From Thermomonas sp. (GTDB lineage: Bacteria > Pseudomonadota > Gammaproteobacteria > Xanthomonadales > Xanthomonadaceae): DNA of 64,000 nt. Every line of letters starts with the position of its first letter. Position 1 is the first letter of the stretch. Location: positions 361,433 to 425,432 of the forward strand of contig JADKKV010000001.1 of assembly GCA_016720345.1 (NCBI GenBank). The letters run 5' to 3'. Of this stretch, positions 43,925-52,636 are shown piece by piece. The position numbers and the translations under genes are program-made. Below the pieces are notes generated by a model. The model was not told the origin of the DNA and did no database searches. It was given only the letters and a program-made list of their open reading frames with translations.

Positions 43925-46900
43925 CAGTCGGCCCTCAGTTCACGCCAGGACACGCGGCCCCAACTCTTCCGGGTGATGCCGCCGGCACCGGGCTTTTCCG
44001 CGCTCACGGAACCACCTGTTCCTCCGACGACCAGCTTGCCATCCAGGAAGATCGGCAGGGTCGGCATGCCGACACCGAAGTTGACGGAACCCACCGGTAC
44101 GCCACCAACCATTGTGTCATCCGTCTTTCCATCGCCGTCGAGGTCGAAGAAGGATGAGCCTGCGCTGGTGCCCGTAAACGCATCCAGCGCATTGATGTAG
44201 CCGGTACCGGATGCTTCGCAGGCGTCGCCTTCCGGGATCATGCTGGCGGTCACCAGGATGTTCGCGACCACTTGTGCGTCCTGCACGATGCGTTCGCCAT
44301 TCCCGGGCAAGTTGACGAACCAGCCCTTCTTGTTGTCAGGCAGGCTCGACTTTGCTTCGAAGGTGCGCACCGGGTAGCCATCCTGGGTTGCGCCCGTGTT
44401 TCCAATGGTCCGCTTCACGAGGTCGCTGTAAGCCACCACGCTCGCGGTGCCATCGTCGATGAATCCGTACATGCTCTGCGCCAAGGGGGTCTTGTCGTCC
44501 GCTTCTGTCGTCGTGATGAAGCTGCCGGTCCCGAGGAATACCCAGCGCTTGAAGGTGGCGGGATCGGTCGCCACGGTCACACCGCCAGTGATTGGCTGCA
44601 CCGCACCCGCGCCGTCGTTGGACTTTGCCGTGAACAGCTTGGTTGCGCTCCATCCACTCGGGCTGGAACTGGTGAGGTCGAACCTCCAGACGTTGCCAAG
44701 ACGGTCCCCAGCGTAAGCGTACGCGACCGCCTTTCCATCCGGACCCAGCACTGCGGTCGGGGCAGCAAGGCCATTCGGCGCTCCGGCTGATCCGGCACCG
44801 GTGTCGATTTCGCGGATCACGGCACCAGTCTCGGCGTTGACCACGATCAGCACCGCTTTGTCGTTGGGGCTGTTCACGCCATTACCGAGGATCGCTGCAA
44901 CCGCTCCAGACTTGACCTTGGCCAGAATCGGGCGGCCGGTGACAAGCCCCATGTTGTTGCCAGACGTCTGCGCCAACTCCCACTTCACGCCGCTACCATC
45001 GAAGGTTCCCGGCGACGAGACATCCAGGCCATACAAACCCCTGCCGCCCTTTCCAAGGGCACCCACCAGCAGGTTCTTGCCCGGTGTCAACTTGCGGTTA
45101 GTCACCACAACCGGGCCATCGACGAAGAACTTGTGGGTGTAGTCGCCGCGGCTGAGGTCGCGCAGGTGGGCCATGTTGATGATCGACGGCACATACGCGA
45201 ACAATTCCTGGCCAGTGCCCGCGTCGAGGGCATGCAACATGCCGTCGTTGGCGCCGACGTACAGGGTCGATGTATCGTCGACGTAGGCCGGCGACGACCC
45301 CACGATATCGCCCATCACGCTGGTTCGGTTCCTGAGCAGACCGCCATTCCGTTCTTCATTGGATGCGTCGCCCTTCAGGTAACTGGCGTTGACGCTGCCC
45401 GTCACGGGGTAGTCCACGGGACCACCCGTGCGCGTCAGGCTGCTGATCTGGGACGAGGTCGGGAACAGCTGCCCCCCGAAACCATCGAAGGTGTACACCT
45501 TGCGCGTCGCGATGCCCGGAACCGAGGCGTTCCACGCCAGCGTGGTCGGATTGTTGTAGGCATCCAAGGTCCAGGCCTTGACGGTGCCCGTCCACAAGCC
45601 GGAGACATAGCTGGCGCTGAACACCTTGCCACCGGTACGAACCGAGGCGGCGTTCGTGGCGACATTGGAGAAGGAACTGGTGCGCTGGGAGATCGCGGCA
45701 AGTGCCTGCGTCAGGCCCGCAGTGAACTCGGAAGGGCTGGACGCCGTCACGAAGGTACCGTGCCCGTTTACGGCAGCATGCAACAGGTCATCGATACGAT
45801 CCCCATCCTCGGCATCGTTCGGGTCCTCCCAGGTCGCATTCGCAGGCACGTCGCTGATGGTGCTCCACCCCTTGTTACCGCTCAGGCCGATCGAGATGCC
45901 GAAGGTGACCATGTGCTGCCAGAACGCCGGATCGCTGGACGTCGTCGGCACGTTGTTGACCATGTTGGATTCGGTGCGCAGGTCGCGCTTCCAGTAATAC
46001 ATCGCGACGTCGGCCAGCGTATTGGAGAACCCGTCGCGGTGTGGCGCCGCCGCTGTGTAGCCAAACGAGTTGCCTGCCGTATCGGTATGGTTCGGGCCGC
46101 TGGTGTTGTCCGCATTGCCGACGCTCACCGTTCCGTCGTTCCAGTAGCCGTCCGTGGTCAGGATCGTGAAATTCTGACGGCAACTGTACTGGCTGGCCGT
46201 GGCCTGCGGGCCATACGGGCCGGTCGATGCCGTGTTCTGGAAGTACTGTCCGGCCGAATTCAAGGCAGGCTTCAGCGGCGTACGACCGCTGCCGACTGCG
46301 GCGTGCAAGCGGTTGTACCAGGTACTGCGCGAGGTGGTGGCCTCGTTGACCGGGGTGCCGGGGTCATCGATATTGTCGACGAAACGGCCATCATTGCCGT
46401 CTCCCACCGGGATGTCGAAGTTACTGCGATCCCAGATCGACCGGTAGCCCACGCGCACGCGGTTGCCGAGCGGCTTGAATGCATCGCTTGCGCCGGCCTT
46501 GGCGGCCTTGATGCGGGTGCGGTGGTAGGAATACCAGGTGGCGTAGTTGGTCTTCTCATCTGCCACGCTGCGCCCGGTCGGTGTCGCCGGCGTACAGTTG
46601 ATCCAGTCATTGCTACCCGTCCCACCGGTCGGGCAGCGATTGTTGGAGCGGGAGCGCGCCGACAATGAATAGGTCGACGAACCCGTAGTACCCCGGGACA
46701 TGCGGACCGTGTAGACGCCCGCAACCGTCGGGGCGATGTTGCAGGTGTCCACCTCACCATCATCCACGCTACCGGAACACACGGAGTTGTTGCCTGGATC
46801 CCGCACCGACCAGTCCGCCTGGCGGCTGTTGGTCGAGGTGATCGTCACTTGGAGTTCGCGGCCGGCAACGATCGAAGCGAGCGTATGCGTTGCGCTCGAG

Positions 46901-47508
46901 TTGTTCACCGATCCGGTTGCCGGCGTGATGGCCACCGGCGTCCACGACGTCGCGACCACGGCGCCATACTCCGAGCGCACGACTTGCGTGCAGCCGGCTG
47001 GAATCTGGAAACGATAGTAATTCCGGCCATCGCCGAAGTAGCCGGGAACCGCGCTAGTCGGATTCTTCGGCGAATGGAAGGTCTGCGTGCTGCTGCACAG
47101 ATTCACGGAGCCGCTCGCCAAATTCAGATCGCTGTAGGCGCTCGTATAGCTGGTGCCACCAGTCCGGCGGTTGCCGTCGGCCAAGGTCCAGGTCTGGTAA
47201 GCCACGCTGGGGTTGTACGACAGCGTATTCCGCGGGTACGCCGTCATCGAGACGTCGACATAACTCGTCGTCGGCACGCTGTCGGGCATGTTCAGGTCGT
47301 CCATCGACCCCGAATCGTCCAGGATGAACAGGATATTCGGGGCGACCCGATTCGCTGTGGTCAGCGGTTCATCGGGAATCGTGATGCCGGCATGGACCGG
47401 CATGCCCAGCAGGGTGGCCATGAATGCGGCGGGCAGGGCCCAGGCGGACTTGGCGTTGAGTGGGATGGAACGACGCTTGTTCATGGCAGGAGCCTTGGAG
47501 GATGTCAC
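43924..47508 (-). CDS. pilY1: PilY1 pilus tip adhesin and mechanosensor
   Basis: Intact 1,194-residue PilY1. A GTG start at 47506-47508 overlaps the pilX stop; ATG at 47482-47484 (MNKRRS) is an alternative. A signal peptide ([17 protein letters not shown]) is followed by a von Willebrand factor A-like domain whose MIDAS motif DDSGSM lies near residue 65. The C-terminal half is the PilY1 beta-propeller (PF05567): [68 protein letters not shown] calcium-site-like loop, [10 protein letters not shown], is near the end. An RGD sits at 787-789. PilY1 is at the pilus tip with the minor pilins and acts in adhesion, surface sensing and calcium control of retraction (as in Pseudomonas). Confidence 0.95.
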   Translation of the reverse strand: MTSSKAPAMNKRRSIPLNAKSAWALPAAFMATLLGMPVHAGITIPDEPLTTANRVAPNILFILDDSGSMDDLNMPDSVPTTSYVDVSMTAYPRNTLSYNPSVAYQTWTLADGNRRTGGTSYTSAYSDLNLASGSVNLCSSTQTFHSPKNPTSAVPGYFGDGRNYYRFQIPAGCTQVVRSEYGAVVATSWTPVAITPATGSVNNSSATHTLASIVAGRELQVTITSTNSRQADWSVRDPGNNSVCSGSVDDGEVDTCNIAPTVAGVYTVRMSRGTTGSSTYSLSARSRSNNRCPTGGTGSNDWINCTPATPTGRSVADEKTNYATWYSYHRTRIKAAKAGASDAFKPLGNRVRVGYRSIWDRSNFDIPVGDGNDGRFVDNIDDPGTPVNEATTSRSTWYNRLHAAVGSGRTPLKPALNSAGQYFQNTASTGPYGPQATASQYSCRQNFTILTTDGYWNDGTVSVGNADNTSGPNHTDTAGNSFGYTAAAPHRDGFSNTLADVAMYYWKRDLRTESNMVNNVPTTSSDPAFWQHMVTFGISIGLSGNKGWSTISDVPANATWEDPNDAEDGDRIDDLLHAAVNGHGTFVTASSPSEFTAGLTQALAAISQRTSSFSNVATNAASVRTGGKVFSASYVSGLWTGTVKAWTLDAYNNPTTLAWNASVPGIATRKVYTFDGFGGQLFPTSSQISSLTRTGGPVDYPVTGSVNASYLKGDASNEERNGGLLRNRTSVMGDIVGSSPAYVDDTSTLYVGANDGMLHALDAGTGQELFAYVPSIINMAHLRDLSRGDYTHKFFVDGPVVVTNRKLTPGKNLLVGALGKGGRGLYGLDVSSPGTFDGSGVKWELAQTSGNNMGLVTGRPILAKVKSGAVAAILGNGVNSPNDKAVLIVVNAETGAVIREIDTGAGSAGAPNGLAAPTAVLGPDGKAVAYAYAGDRLGNVWRFDLTSSSPSGWSATKLFTAKSNDGAGAVQPITGGVTVATDPATFKRWVFLGTGSFITTTEADDKTPLAQSMYGFIDDGTASVVAYSDLVKRTIGNTGATQDGYPVRTFEAKSSLPDNKKGWFVNLPGNGERIVQDAQVVANILVTASMIPEGDACEASGTGYINALDAFTGTSAGSSFFDLDGDGKTDDTMVGGVPVGSVNFGVGMPTLPIFLDGKLVVGGTGGSVSAEKPGAGGITRKSWGRVSWRELRAD

Positions 47509-48062
47509 AGCGTTGGAAAGCGGTAGATGACGTCGGTTTGCAGGGTCACGGAGGCACGCCCCTGGCCCTGGCTACGCGCGGTAATCCGATACATCGGACC
47601 CAGGCTGGTTGTCGCCGACGACGGCACCACGCCACCCGAAGACATGTGGCTCTGGTTCTGGCCGAGGTACTCGATCCAGAACTGGGTGGTGGTACGCAGG
47701 CCTGGGTTGGCTGCCATCAAAGTCGGGCCAGCTCGCCAGACGGCTGCGGCCTGGGACGTATAGGTGGGGCAGACGCTGAAGTTCGCGCACGCGCCGGCAA
47801 CGTCTGCCGGCTGCTGCGTGCTCCAGTCGACACCGGAACCACTGCCAAGCCAAGCGCGCGCCTCAACCAGCGCAGCCTCTGCGGCCTGCGTGGCAAGGCT
47901 GCGGTCGTACATGTTCGCGGACATGCGCTCCTGCATTGCCGAACTGCGAAGCACCGCGATGCCCAGCACGGACATCACGACCATCAGGATGAGCACGACC
48001 AACAGCGAGACGCCTTGCTGCCGGGCTGGCGCGCGGCGCCGGGACACGAGCCTGGCATTCAT
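47505..48062 (-). CDS. pilX: Minor pilin assembly protein PilX
   Basis: A 185-residue PilX. Leader ending RRAPARQQG, then VSLLVVLILMVVMSVLGIAV. Glu5 is replaced (V at mature position 5), as in PilX and its type II secretion counterpart GspK, which sit at the tip. RSSAMQERMSANMYDRSLAT is the family's next motif. Coupled by 4-base overlaps to pilW before and pilY1 after. Confidence 0.93.
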   Translation of the reverse strand: MNARLVSRRRAPARQQGVSLLVVLILMVVMSVLGIAVLRSSAMQERMSANMYDRSLATQAAEAALVEARAWLGSGSGVDWSTQQPADVAGACANFSVCPTYTSQAAAVWRAGPTLMAANPGLRTTTQFWIEYLGQNQSHMSSGGVVPSSATTSLGPMYRITARSQGQGRASVTLQTDVIYRFPTL

Positions 48063-48946
48063 TGTGCTCTACTCCTGATGGCCACAGACGTTGCGATCGT
48101 GCGGTCGACGTTCCGGGACTCTCCCGGGTTCTGGGTCGGCATGACTGCCCTGATCGGCATCGACATCCGCACCGCATCGACGCGTTGCATGCTGGTTGGA
48201 GCCGCGACGTACACGTTCGGATTGCCGCCCGACGCCTGGTGGTAGGTAATGCCGAGGCTCTGCACGCCATCTGCCACTTCCTCCGCCGCGCCCCCCGAGC
48301 GGGACATGTACAGCGACGTCCCGGTATCCCGGCCGTTCGCCTGCGTGAACCACCGATTGCTACGCAGTCGCGCGATCGAAATGCTGCCCGGATCGGCGTT
48401 GTCGGTGTCCTTGGGATCGAATGGCAATGCGCCGCTGAACGTGATCGTCTGACCCGACACGCTGCTCACGGTCGCGAACCCGGTCATCGCGGCATTGCAA
48501 ACCATCACGATGTCGTTGGCCCTGAACACATCGGATGCCGCGGGCGTTGCCTCGACCAGCGTGACTGAATTGGCGGACGCACTGCCGGCGACGATCCGGT
48601 AGGACAGGTCGTCGGCCGACGTCGTGGTCACCTCGGTCGCCGAACCTGCCAAGGGTGCCCGGAATGAGACACTCTCTGCGTCAGCTCCCATGACCAGCGA
48701 CTCGCTGGAGCACGCGGACCCCCCGGTTGCGCGGAGATCTCGCGCCACCATCTCGTACGCCGCGCGCGCGTTTTCCTGCACGCGGTTCTGGCCTTCATTC
48801 GCACTGTAACTTCGCTGGTTGGACTGGAACACCGCAATCGCGGCGCCAAGCACGATCAGGCCAAGCACCATCGCGATCATCAACTCGATGAGGCCGAATC
48901 CCAGGCTCCTTCGGGCGACAGCGCGGTTCGCAGGCTCACGCTTCAT
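48059..48946 (-). CDS. pilW: Minor pilin assembly protein PilW
   Basis: A 295-residue PilW. Leader ending ARRSLG, then FGLIELMIAMVLGLIVLGAA and FQSNQRSYSANEGQNRVQEN. The globular region is Ser/Thr/Asp rich and variable, with a cysteine pair (SACSS, VCNAA) that probably forms a disulfide. ATG overlaps the pilV stop (ATGA). Confidence 0.93.
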   Translation of the reverse strand: MKREPANRAVARRSLGFGLIELMIAMVLGLIVLGAAIAVFQSNQRSYSANEGQNRVQENARAAYEMVARDLRATGGSACSSESLVMGADAESVSFRAPLAGSATEVTTTSADDLSYRIVAGSASANSVTLVEATPAASDVFRANDIVMVCNAAMTGFATVSSVSGQTITFSGALPFDPKDTDNADPGSISIARLRSNRWFTQANGRDTGTSLYMSRSGGAAEEVADGVQSLGITYHQASGGNPNVYVAAPTSMQRVDAVRMSMPIRAVMPTQNPGESRNVDRTIATSVAIRSRAQ

Positions 48947-49434
48947 ATCCGAGCCTCCGTCACCATCGTGCGCGCAGCGCCGCCAAGCGCCCGGGAATCA
49001 TCCCATTCCACGGTGATCACGCAGGCATTCGGGCATCCGGCGATCGTTCCGCACGTCGTGTTGCCGGGCATGCTGGTCTGCAGCGATGTGATCCAGTTGT
49101 CCACGTCGTTTCCCGCCAAGGTGGCTCCGCCCGTTACCGCACAGCGCTTGCCACCGGTGTTGTAGTTCGCGGCGTTCGCCCGGTTGGCACGCATCGCCTC
49201 GATGATCGAATTGGTCGAGATCACCACCTGGCTGCTCTCGAGCGAGCTCTGCCCGCCGCGAAGCGCCATTGACTGCATCGCCGCGATACCAAGCAGCCCG
49301 ATGCCCAGGATGAGGACCGACACCAACACCTCGATCAAGCTCAGCCCTGAGACGCGTGACCGCGACGCGCTGGGCAGGCGCCGGGAGGGCATCGCGGGTT
49401 CACGCAAAATGGATGCGCCACGTACTAGGGACAT
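48943..49434 (-). CDS. pilV: Minor pilin assembly protein PilV
   Basis: A 163-residue PilV. The prepilin site is in RVSG/LSLIEVLVSVLILG, with the hydrophobic helix running to GIAAMQ and then ALRGGQSSLESSQVV. The C-terminal part has cysteines in RCAVTG, NTTCGT, GCPNACVIT and ends ITVEWDDSRALGG. Two starts are possible: ATG at 49432-49434 (overlapping fimU by 10 bases) or 49390-49392; the first gives a long leader. I choose it because of the coupling. Confidence 0.9.
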   Translation of the reverse strand: MSLVRGASILREPAMPSRRLPSASRSRVSGLSLIEVLVSVLILGIGLLGIAAMQSMALRGGQSSLESSQVVISTNSIIEAMRANRANAANYNTGGKRCAVTGGATLAGNDVDNWITSLQTSMPGNTTCGTIAGCPNACVITVEWDDSRALGGAARTMVTEARI

Positions 49435-49961
49435 GCACCACCACCATTGGACTTCGTAATGTTTGACACGCCACTGATCAGCACCGTCACCGCGCGCTGG
49501 TTTTGCGCCGGATTGGTCACCGCCTTGCAAGCGACCACTGCAGCTTGAGCGTCGATCCGCCCCGACGAACGAAACACGATGCCGGCCGCCGGTCCCGAGA
49601 CCACGATGCCGCTTGCGGGCGTCTCGTCCCGCATGATGTCGATCGTATTGACCGTCCCCGGGTCACGTCCGCGAACGATCCAGCGCGACCAGGCGGTTGC
49701 ACCTGAGCAGGTGGTGCCATCCGCCGAAGCGCAGACCGTCACCGGGACATTGCGCCGCACTGATTCCGATTTCGCCAACTGAATGGCCGTCTGCAACTCG
49801 CCAGCAGCGCCATTCAGGCGGTAGGCGTTGACCAAGCCGCTCATGGCAGGAACCGCGACGACCGCCAGCACGCCAATGACCGCCACGGTGACCATGAGCT
49901 CGATCACGGTGAACCCACGTACCCGCGCCCAATCCCGCACGTATCGCTGCCGATTCCGCAT
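49425..49961 (-). CDS. fimU: Minor pilin FimU (GspH/FimT family)
   Basis: A 178-residue FimU. Leader MRNRQRYVRDWARVRG, then FTVIELMVTVAVIGVLAVVA. The GspH-like domain has AIQLAKSESVRRNVPVTVCA, GTTCSGATAWSRWIV and the terminal ACP cysteine. First gene of the fimU-pilVWXY1E operon; these proteins form the initiation complex at the pilus tip. The upstream 140 bases separate it from a sensor kinase on the opposite strand; a weak inverted repeat (GCCCCCACT-TTCC-AGTGGGCGC) is at about 49966-49986. Confidence 0.92.
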   Translation of the reverse strand: MRNRQRYVRDWARVRGFTVIELMVTVAVIGVLAVVAVPAMSGLVNAYRLNGAAGELQTAIQLAKSESVRRNVPVTVCASADGTTCSGATAWSRWIVRGRDPGTVNTIDIMRDETPASGIVVSGPAAGIVFRSSGRIDAQAAVVACKAVTNPAQNQRAVTVLISGVSNITKSNGGGACP

Positions 49962-50099
49962 ACTGCCCCCACTTTCCAGTGGGCGCAGGCTATGGGAAAG
50001 TCCGCGTTAAAGCCACCCATACCCGATGGGCGGCCAAAGACGCAGGGTGAGCGGCCCAGTCCCCTTCAGCCGAGTGGTTCAACGTGGGGTTCAGCAGAC

Positions 50100-51125
50100 G
50101 TGAGCACGACCGCCGCCACGCCCCTTGGCGTCCTGTTCCGCCCCCAGGCGATCATTGCAACCATACTGGTGGGCGAAGCCTTCGCCGTCGTCCTTGCGTT
50201 GTCGCCTGCGCACTCCCCGGATCGCCTGGTGCACTTCGGCTTGGCATCGTTGGCGATCCAGTGGGTGGCGATGGGAACGCTGGCGGTCCTCCACGTCCTG
50301 CGCAAGCACTTGGCCCGCTTGCCGGCCGCACGCCTGGCGTGGGTGGCGCTGGGGTCGTTCATTTCGATATCGGTGCTGGTCGCATGGGGCGCCGTGCTGC
50401 TTGCGGAGCTTGCAGCCCCCCTGCCCGAGGCGCGCACGTCCTTCTTGCTGCGCTGGGGATGCATCGCATTGGTGGTGGGCCTCCTGGCGCTGCTGACATA
50501 CCGCAATTACTGGAACGCGCGCCAACTTGCCGTGCGCACCAAGCAACTTGAACTGGAATCCTTGCGTGCGCGGATCCGGCCGCACTTCCTGTTCAACACG
50601 CTCAACACCAGCGCAGCCCTGGTGCACGCTCGGCCGGACGAGGCCGAACGCGTGCTGCTCGACCTCGCGGACCTGTTCCGCGCCGCCTTGCGCGGTCCCG
50701 AGCGGGTTCCGCTGGCGAAGGAAGTGGAACTGACCCGGCGCTACCTGGAGATCGAATCGTTCCGCTTCGGCCCCCGCTTGCGCGTGGCGTGGTCGCTCCC
50801 GGACCCGCTACCGGACGCCAACGTCCCCGCACTGTCCCTGCAACCGCTCGCGGAGAATGCGATCCGCCACGGCATCGAGCACATGCCTGGGGGAGGCAAC
50901 ATCGACATCCGCCTGCGGCACGCGTCGGGCTGGATCACCATCGAAGTCGAGAACGACATGCCGGCCGACGGCAATCGAGCGACGGATGGCCATCGGATCG
51001 GCCTGAACTCCGCGCGCGAACGCGTGCGGGCGCTCAGCGCCGGGCGCGGGGATGTGGAGACACGGCTGGTGAATGGCCGGCACCTGGCGCGATTGACGAT
51101 CCCCGAGGACGTCCCGGCAGCCTGA
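50100..51125 (+). CDS. LytS/AlgZ (FimS)-type sensor histidine kinase
   Basis: A 341-residue membrane histidine kinase of the LytS/AlgZ (FimS, YpdA) family. GTG start at 50100 gives VSTTAATPLGVLFR; an in-frame ATG at 49992 is possible but not favoured. Four predicted helices (residues 15-140) precede the His-kinase domain: H162 lies in RIRPHFLFNTLNTSAALVHA (the HFLFN motif of PF06580), and the ATP-lid is LQPLAENAIRHGIEHMP and GLNSARERVRAL. There is no adjacent LytTR response regulator. In Pseudomonas the family member FimS with AlgR switches on the fimU-pilE operon, so its position here, starting 139 bases from fimU, is suggestive. It is convergent with ppnN. Confidence 0.9.
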   Translation: MSTTAATPLGVLFRPQAIIATILVGEAFAVVLALSPAHSPDRLVHFGLASLAIQWVAMGTLAVLHVLRKHLARLPAARLAWVALGSFISISVLVAWGAVLLAELAAPLPEARTSFLLRWGCIALVVGLLALLTYRNYWNARQLAVRTKQLELESLRARIRPHFLFNTLNTSAALVHARPDEAERVLLDLADLFRAALRGPERVPLAKEVELTRRYLEIESFRFGPRLRVAWSLPDPLPDANVPALSLQPLAENAIRHGIEHMPGGGNIDIRLRHASGWITIEVENDMPADGNRATDGHRIGLNSARERVRALSAGRGDVETRLVNGRHLARLTIPEDVPAA

Positions 51126-51131
51126 CCAGGG

Positions 51132-52532
51132 TCAGGTCACCACCCGGTAACACGGCCGGTAATCCCCGGCGATCTTCATCCGCCGCTGCTCCACGAAGGC
51201 GCGCAGCAGGCCATCCAGCGCCTGCATGATGTCGGGGTCGCCGTGGATCTCGAACGGGCCGAACTGTTCGATCCGGCGCATGCCGTCTTCCTTGACGTTG
51301 CCGGCGACGATGCCGGAGAACGCGCGGCGCAGGTCCGCGGCGAGTTCGTGCGGCTTGCGGCCGTGGTGCAGGTCCAGCGCGGCCATCGCCTCGTGGGTGG
51401 GTGCGAACGGCTGCTGGAAGGCCAGGGGGACGTGCATCGCCCAGTTGAAGAAGAACGAATCCTTCTGCGCGATGCGCTGTTCGCGGACCTTGCGGATGCC
51501 GGCCTGCATGCGCCGGGCCACGGCTTCGGGGTCGTCGACGATGATCTCGTAGCGGGTCGCCGCCTCTTCGCCCAGGGTCAGGCGGATGAAGCGGTCGATC
51601 TGCTCGAAGTACGCCGCGGCGCCGGTGGGGCCGGTCAGGATCACCGGGAAGCGGCGGCCGGCGTTTTCCTCGCGCAGCAGGATGCCGAGCAGGTACAGGA
51701 TCTCCTCCGCCGTGCCCACGCCACCGGGGAACACGATGATCCCGTGGGCCATGCGGACGAAGGCCTCCAGGCGCTTCTCGATGTCCGGCATGATCACCAG
51801 GTGGTTGACGATCGGGTTCGGCGATTCGGCGGCGATGATGCCCGGCTCGGTGATCCCGATGTAGCGGCTGCGGCGCGTGCGCTGCTTGGCGTGGGCGATG
51901 GTGGCGCCCTTCATCGGCCCCTTCATCGCGCCCGGTCCGCAGCCGGTGCAGATGTCCAGCCCGCGCAGGCCCAGCTCGTAGCCGACCTGCTTGGTGTACA
52001 GGTATTCCTCGCGGCCGATCGAGTGGCCGCCCCAGCACACCACCAGGTTGGGGTCCGCGGGATGCAGCACGCGCGCGTTGCGCAGCAGCCGGAAGACGGC
52101 GTCGGTGATGCCGGAAGAACTCTCGAGGTCGTCGTCGTGGGCCAGTTCGATCGCGGTGAAGGCAAGGTCGCGGACCACCGCGAACAGCAGTTCGGCGACG
52201 CCGCGGATGATCTGCCCGTCGACGAACGCCATCGCCGGCGCGTTGCGCAACTCGATCCGCAGGCCGCGGTCCTGCTGCAGGACCTCGATCCCGAAGTGCG
52301 GGTACAGCTCCTGCGCGGCGCGCGGATCGTCGGAGGCGCTGCCGCTGGTCAGCACCGCCAGCGCGCAGCGGCGCAGCAGGTCCTTGATGCCGCCGGAGGC
52401 ATCGCGCAGGCGCGCGACTTCCTCCCGGCTGAGCACGTCGAGGCCGCCGCGCGGATACACGTGGGCGTCGACGGTGGAGAGGCTGGGCGCGGCATCAGCG
52501 GCGCCCGCATGCAGGGAATTTGAGTCGTTCAT
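51132..52532 (-). CDS. ppnN: Nucleotide 5'-monophosphate nucleosidase PpnN
   Basis: A 466-residue PpnN (YgdH) that cleaves purine and pyrimidine monophosphates to base and ribose 5-phosphate, and in E. coli is stimulated by (p)ppGpp. The LOG/lysine-decarboxylase-like domain is clear: ICTGCGPGAMKGPMKGA, then HGIIVFPGGVGTAEEILY with the PGGxGTxxE motif. N-terminal (DAHVYPRGGLDVLSREEVAR) and C-terminal (SGIVAGNVKEDGMRRIEQFG) domains match the family in order and length. Confidence 0.93.
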   Translation of the reverse strand: MNDSNSLHAGAADAAPSLSTVDAHVYPRGGLDVLSREEVARLRDASGGIKDLLRRCALAVLTSGSASDDPRAAQELYPHFGIEVLQQDRGLRIELRNAPAMAFVDGQIIRGVAELLFAVVRDLAFTAIELAHDDDLESSSGITDAVFRLLRNARVLHPADPNLVVCWGGHSIGREEYLYTKQVGYELGLRGLDICTGCGPGAMKGPMKGATIAHAKQRTRRSRYIGITEPGIIAAESPNPIVNHLVIMPDIEKRLEAFVRMAHGIIVFPGGVGTAEEILYLLGILLREENAGRRFPVILTGPTGAAAYFEQIDRFIRLTLGEEAATRYEIIVDDPEAVARRMQAGIRKVREQRIAQKDSFFFNWAMHVPLAFQQPFAPTHEAMAALDLHHGRKPHELAADLRRAFSGIVAGNVKEDGMRRIEQFGPFEIHGDPDIMQALDGLLRAFVEQRRMKIAGDYRPCYRVVT

Positions 52533-52587
52533 AGGCCGCGAACTTTAGCGCAGTCCGCCACGCCGCGGGCCCTACCCGCGCAAAAGG

Positions 52588-52613
52588 AAACGGCCGGGTT
52601 GCCCCGGCCGTTT
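52588..52613 (-). terminator. Terminator of the TonB-dependent receptor gene
   Basis: AAACGGCCGG and CCGGCCGTTT (10 bp) around GTTGCC, followed on the minus strand by CCTTTTG. 24 bases after the receptor stop. Confidence 0.85.
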
Positions 52614-52636
52614 CGGTTTTGCGATGGAGCGTTGGA

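Noticed and set aside
49962..50099. AlgR/LytTR binding sites between fimU and the kinase
   Set aside because: The best match (CACGTTGAA on the minus strand) fits the consensus poorly and is not repeated.
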